This document shows positions 60,703 to 64,000 of a stretch of 64,000 bases of DNA, piece after piece. Position 1 is the first letter of the stretch. Every line of letters starts with the position of its first letter. The notes below the pieces were generated by a model, which saw only the letters and a list, made by a program, of their open reading frames with translations, was not told the origin of the DNA and searched no databases. The stretch is from Prevotella sp. (GTDB lineage Bacteria; Bacteroidota; Bacteroidia; Bacteroidales; Muribaculaceae). The stretch covers positions 857,944 to 921,943 of the forward strand of contig JAMPBN010000001.1 in assembly GCA_023666665.1 (NCBI GenBank), given 5' to 3'. Both the position numbers and the translations under genes were made by a program.

Positions 60703-61361
60703 CAAAGTTGCGCTGCTTCATATTATTAACGGCTCTGTCGCTTGGATTTGTTCTCCGGGCGCAAGAACCAACGGAGCAGCCCGACACCACCTTTTTTGAG
60801 TTTACCGACACGGTGATTGAATTTTGCGCCGATTCGCTGCAAAACCCCGACGGCGAGCGGATGCGTGTGTTCAATCCCGATCCGATGAGGGCAACTTGGC
60901 TCAGCGTACTCTGCCCGGGACTCGGACAGATTTATAACCGCCGCTACTGGAAGCTACCCATAGTAGTCGGCGCGTATATGGGCCTGGTTTACGCCACGAG
61001 CTGGAACAACACCATGCTCACCGACTATACCAGGGCGTATAACGACTTGATGGACAATGACCCCGACACAAAGAGCTATATGAACTTCTTTGCCCCGGGA
61101 GTCACCGAAAGTCAGCTTGACCAATCGTGGCTGCAACGCACGTTTCAGTCGCGCAAAAACTATTTTCGCCGCAACCGCGATCTTTGCATCGTGGGTATGA
61201 TTGCAGTGTATCTCGTCGCTATTGTCGATGCGTATGTTGATGCATCGCTGGCGCATTTCGACATCTCTCCCGACCTTTCGCTCCACTGGACCCCGACGCT
61301 GATGAAAGAGACGCACACGGCTCTGCCCGGCGTGGGAGTGCAGATGGCTTTATGCTTTTAA
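60699..61361 (+). CDS. DUF5683 domain-containing protein
   Basis: 220 aa with a signal peptide (CFILLTALSLGFVLRAQ). The conserved segment PMRATWLSVLCPGLGQIYNRRYWKLPIVVGAYMGLVYA is diagnostic of DUF5683 and forms membrane-associated helices; a further helix (VGMIAVYLVAIVDAYVDASLAHF) follows. Function is unknown. It is regularly found between parB and a lytic transglycosylase in Bacteroidetes, which suggests a role in envelope growth or segregation (inference). Confidence 0.88.
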   Translation: MTKLRCFILLTALSLGFVLRAQEPTEQPDTTFFEFTDTVIEFCADSLQNPDGERMRVFNPDPMRATWLSVLCPGLGQIYNRRYWKLPIVVGAYMGLVYATSWNNTMLTDYTRAYNDLMDNDPDTKSYMNFFAPGVTESQLDQSWLQRTFQSRKNYFRRNRDLCIVGMIAVYLVAIVDAYVDASLAHFDISPDLSLHWTPTLMKETHTALPGVGVQMALCF

Positions 61362-61376
61362 CCAATCATTCCATCC

Positions 61377-62954
61377 ATGAAGAAACAGCTCAGAATTATC
61401 GCCATAGCTGCCGTGCTGCTCGGAATCTTCCCGGGCGAGGCTCAGACTGTGCGCGACTTGAAATATGAAATTACCGATACAGCGATAGTTTTTCCCGAGA
61501 GCCAGCAGGCCGACGTACACCGCATGATGCAAAACTGGTATTTGCAGAACTATACGGTTCTCGACACCATTGGCAGGCCGGACGTTCCGGCCTCCGATGA
61601 GGTTCTGACCAAACGCCTCAGCTCGCTGCCAACCACCATAGAGATGCCGTTTAACCCGGTAGTGCGCAATTATATAGACCTCTACACCCGGCGGCGCCGC
61701 TCACTGGTTGAGACCATGCTGGGCCTCAGCCTCTACTATATGCCGATTTTCGAGGAGGCCCTTGAGCGCGAGGGACTGCCACTGGAGCTGCGCAACCTGC
61801 CCATCATTGAAAGCGCAATGAACCCCAACGCAGTGAGCCGCGCCGGGGCAACGGGCCTGTGGCAGTTTATGCTCCCGACGGCGCGGGGTCTTGGCCTTGA
61901 GGTCAGCACTTTGGTTGATGAGCGCCGCGACCCCATCGCCGCATCTGAAGCCGCCGCACGCTACCTAAAGCAACTCTATGGCATTTTCAACGACTGGGGT
62001 CTCGCAATCGCCGCATATAACTGCGGCCCGGGCAATATCAATAAGGCCCTTGCCCGCGCCGGAGCGAGCACCGACAACCCGATGGATTACTGGGACATTT
62101 ACTATCACCTGCCGGCAGAAACGCGCGGCTACGTGCCCGGATTTATCGGCGCAACATATGCTATGGCATATTATGGCGACCACGGAATCTCGCCCGCACT
62201 GGCCAAACGTCCCATTATCACCGACACCATCCACGTAAACTCCCGCACCCATTTCACGGCAATATCCAACGTGCTTGGCATACCTGTAGATGAACTCCGG
62301 GTGCTTAACCCCCAGTACCGCAAAGACATAATTCCCGGCGACATCAAACCATATGCTCTCCGTCTGCCCTCGCAGCTCGTCTTTAACTATCTGATGTTTG
62401 CCGATTCCATCAAGTCAGCCTCTGAGCTCCTTGCTCCCCGCACGTCGGTGGAACTCGGCGGCAAAACAATTGCGGCCACGGGCGAGGGAACATACAAAAA
62501 CGTGGTTAAGTATCACAAAGTGCGTCGCGGCGAAACCCTCGCATCCATTGCCGCCGATTTCGGCGTGACCGTAAACCAGCTGAAAAAATGGAACGGGCTC
62601 AAAACGTCGAAAGTGCGCCGTGGGGCATCGCTGAAAATCCATACCAAGGAATTTGTGCCTGCCGAGCCTAAGGCCGAAGAAGCATCGCCCGCAATTGCCG
62701 ATACCACAATAGTCACGCCGATTGACTCCGTGGCTGTTGACTCCATAGCCGAAGAGGTTAAGCCGGTAGAGCAAAAGCCCAAACAGACTCCAAAGCCCAA
62801 GGCCACGACCACTACCCACAAAGTGGCCAAAGGCGAAACCCTCTATGCGATTTCGCGCAAATATAACGTCACGGTTAAACAAATAAAAGATGCCAACGGT
62901 TTAACTTCTGACAACCTTTCGGTTGGCCAACGCTTGAAAATTCCCCGCAAATAA
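61377..62954 (+). CDS. Membrane-bound lytic murein transglycosylase with LysM domains (MltD-like)
   Basis: 525 aa. The signal peptide ends near GEAQ (23). The SLT domain (about 125-260) has the catalytic Glu145 in LPIIESAMNP, plus ATGLWQFMLPTARGLGL and AIAAYNCGPGNINKAL. Two clear LysM repeats follow (about 380-425 KYHKVRRGETLASIAADFGV; 480-524 THKVAKGETLYAISRKYNV), joined by a Pro/Lys-rich linker. It cleaves peptidoglycan to 1,6-anhydro ends in the periplasm. Confidence 0.94.
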   Translation: MKKQLRIIAIAAVLLGIFPGEAQTVRDLKYEITDTAIVFPESQQADVHRMMQNWYLQNYTVLDTIGRPDVPASDEVLTKRLSSLPTTIEMPFNPVVRNYIDLYTRRRRSLVETMLGLSLYYMPIFEEALEREGLPLELRNLPIIESAMNPNAVSRAGATGLWQFMLPTARGLGLEVSTLVDERRDPIAASEAAARYLKQLYGIFNDWGLAIAAYNCGPGNINKALARAGASTDNPMDYWDIYYHLPAETRGYVPGFIGATYAMAYYGDHGISPALAKRPIITDTIHVNSRTHFTAISNVLGIPVDELRVLNPQYRKDIIPGDIKPYALRLPSQLVFNYLMFADSIKSASELLAPRTSVELGGKTIAATGEGTYKNVVKYHKVRRGETLASIAADFGVTVNQLKKWNGLKTSKVRRGASLKIHTKEFVPAEPKAEEASPAIADTTIVTPIDSVAVDSIAEEVKPVEQKPKQTPKPKATTTTHKVAKGETLYAISRKYNVTVKQIKDANGLTSDNLSVGQRLKIPRK

Positions 62955-62983
62955 TTAATAACCAATAACCAAAATATCCTGAT

Positions 62984-63598
62984 ATGAAGAAGATTATCGC
63001 CCGCGTAGTCGCAGCCGTCATTGCCTGCGCAGCATCGCTCACCGCAGCTGCCGGACCCTTTCAGTTCGGTATAGTAGCCGGTATGAACGTCAACTCAATC
63101 TCCACCTCAAACTTTGGAGATACCTTCTCTGCCGACAATCGCTGCGGCTTTGCCGGCGGCGTAATGGCCAAGTTCACCGTGCCCATTATCAACATCGGCG
63201 CAGATATTGCTGCTCTCTATGAATACCGCACCATGCAGATGGACAACGACGGCGTAACCGACAAACTCCACTACAGCTACCTTGCAGTGCCGCTACACGT
63301 GCGCTACGACATCCCCATGCCCGCCATTTCATCTATATTCTTTCCCACAATCTATACCGGACCCAACTTCGCATTCCGTCTCGGCAATGGTATGCTCGAC
63401 GACTACAAAGCCAACAAATACAACATCGGCTGGGACTTTGGCCTGGGCATTACGCTGGTTAAGCACGTACAGATTTCTGCCGCTTACACCCTAGGCATCA
63501 GTTCCAAAGCCGTAAGCTTCGTGGGAATCGACAACGACGGTGCCAACATAAAGGGCAAGACCAACGGCTGGACCATCACCGCCGCCTACCTCTTCTAA
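62984..63598 (+). CDS. Small outer-membrane beta-barrel protein (PorT-like)
   Basis: 204 aa. The signal peptide is KKIIARVVAAVIACAASLTAAA. The mature protein is an eight-strand-like barrel (FQFGIVAGMNVNSISTSNFGDTF; YKANKYNIGWDFGLGITLVKHVQISAAYTLGISS; terminal strand WTITAAYLF). It resembles the PorT/OmpW-sized barrel group; substrate or partner unknown. A strong terminator ends the transcription unit 22 bases later. Confidence 0.85.
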   Translation: MKKIIARVVAAVIACAASLTAAAGPFQFGIVAGMNVNSISTSNFGDTFSADNRCGFAGGVMAKFTVPIINIGADIAALYEYRTMQMDNDGVTDKLHYSYLAVPLHVRYDIPMPAISSIFFPTIYTGPNFAFRLGNGMLDDYKANKYNIGWDFGLGITLVKHVQISAAYTLGISSKAVSFVGIDNDGANIKGKTNGWTITAAYLF

Positions 63599-63620
63599 AA
63601 AAGCCCCATAACTATTGACA

Positions 63621-63648
63621 CGGCGGACTTTTGTCCGCCGCTTTTTTT
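63621..63648 (+). terminator. Terminator after the parA-OMP region
   Basis: CGGCGGAC (63621-63628), loop TTTT, GTCCGCCG (63633-63640), then CTTTTTTT. The 20-base hairpin is the same sequence as the terminator at 37625-37644. Confidence 0.9.
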
Positions 63649-63709
63649 GTCTACTCTCCTTCATATCTCACCAATATGGAGGGTGTGTGTCAATATGCCT
63701 AAGAGACCT

Positions 63710-63882
63710 CCCGCGGAGCGGGAAAATTTACGTAAACCCCACGAGCATCTTGGGGTAGCAAAGTTACATTAACTACACTCCAACCGCGGAGCCGGTTGCA
63801 TATCAGCGAGATAAGTGCAACACGCTCCGCGGTTGACTTATATTTGTCAAGCCGTTCTCTCCCCACAATGCTCGTGGGGTTT
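63710..63882. repeat. Nested inverted-repeat intergenic element
   Basis: Outer arms of 15 bp (63734-63748 and 63868-63882, AAACCCCACGAGCAT and its complement) enclose inner arms of 11 bp (CAACCGCGGAG 63781-63791 and CTCCGCGGTTG 63825-63835); all pair perfectly. A further short palindrome, CCCGC/GCGGG, lies at 63710-63722. A minus-strand consensus -7 box, TAACTTTGC (63758-63766), sits between outer and inner arms. Otherwise the 63649-63880 gap holds no gene I can support. Confidence 0.65.
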
Positions 63883-64000
63883 AGTTTAGATTATCTGCAG
63901 CTTTAGAAATTTGGTTATTATTGGGCGTGAAGACGTGGCCGAGGATACCGTAAGAAACTGTCTTTTCTTTGCCCATAAAATTTATTTTGCCAACGGAGAA
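63881..64000 (-). CDS. C-terminal tail of a minus-strand gene cut by the window end
   Basis: The minus strand is open from the last base of the window to a TAA at 63881-63883, giving 39 residues (ends ISKAADNLN). An internal ATG at 63976 could also start a 31-codon ORF, but the open frame runs on past the edge. The product is not recognisable; YGILGHVFTPNNN could be a barrel strand and turn. The stop overlaps the outer arm of the nested repeat by 2 bases. Confidence 0.45.
   Translation of the reverse strand, partial: FSVGKINFMGKEKTVSYGILGHVFTPNNNQISKAADNLN

Overview
The window is bacterial chromosome from a member of the Bacteroidales, most like the gut family Muribaculaceae. The evidence: -7 promoter boxes of the Bacteroidetes type (TAnnTTTGC, here often TAACTTTGC) precede many genes and both stable-RNA types; Shine-Dalgarno sites are nearly absent and start codons sit behind A-rich stretches; the gene content is typical (GldE-like CorC protein, NagB/PIG-L fusion, putative porin, DUF5683, GEVED-domain proteins, secreted glycosidases with Gly-Arg-Arg type C-terminal sorting tails). 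Most of the window is ordinary core genome. I assign genus and family only as inference.

Layout. 1-290: probable end of an integrated element abutting the 3' end of a tRNA-Leu gene. 449-8700 (minus): fluoride channel crcB, polA and a very large secreted alpha-N-acetylglucosaminidase (GH89). 8893-11309: YitT and DUF1846 proteins. 11360-15835: an envelope/CoA operon (divIC-like, coaX, an outer-membrane barrel, lptC, gldE-like). 16227-23085 (minus): tcdA, ribF, HAD phosphatase, tig, NagB/PIG-L fusion, metY. 23094-23404: remnants of a two-gene cassette with a PIN protein. 23465-26584 (minus): a galactose operon galK-galM-nucleotidyltransferase. 27327-32275: zeta-toxin-like kinase, small partner ORF, putative porin, solute-binding protein and a polysaccharide flippase. 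32264-36039: a DNA glycosylase divergent from a secreted clan GH-D-like glycosidase. 36231-38737: metal permease with HMA domain, SRP RNA, lipoprotein, thioredoxin. 38795-50135: housekeeping genes (RNA methyltransferase, purD, pdxB, an Asn-rich pseudouridine synthase, asnS, ZIP transporter, rplY, pth, S4 protein, lptB, udk). 50239-53643: tRNA-Thr, a RelB/YafQ-type toxin-antitoxin pair and ispD-recG. 53675-58955: secreted CotH (frame-disrupted), alpha-L-fucosidase and GEVED protein. 59020-63598: parA-parB-DUF5683-lytic transglycosylase-OMP. 63599-64000: a terminator, a nested inverted-repeat element and the tail of a minus-strand gene.

How the genes work together. The secreted GH89, GH29 and GH-D-like enzymes, plus the GlcNAc-type catabolic fusion and galactose kinase operon, fit growth on host or dietary glycans; no SusC/SusD pair is present. 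Four secreted proteins (three glycan-cluster proteins and GH89) share the same C-terminal tail, consistent with a common export/anchoring route whose machinery is not in this window. The strongest non-gene signals are: promoter boxes placed so close to start codons that leaderless mRNAs are expected; a palindrome centred on the -7 box of the toxin-antitoxin operon; families of near-identical terminators and of short-word repeats, one of which has entered the polA linker; paired repeats at the tRNA-Leu element end; and a nested inverted-repeat element near the right edge. I saw no clear undescribed multi-gene system, but the zeta-kinase/small ORF/porin coupling, the altered NagB active site and the nucleotidyltransferase in the galactose operon are the best leads.
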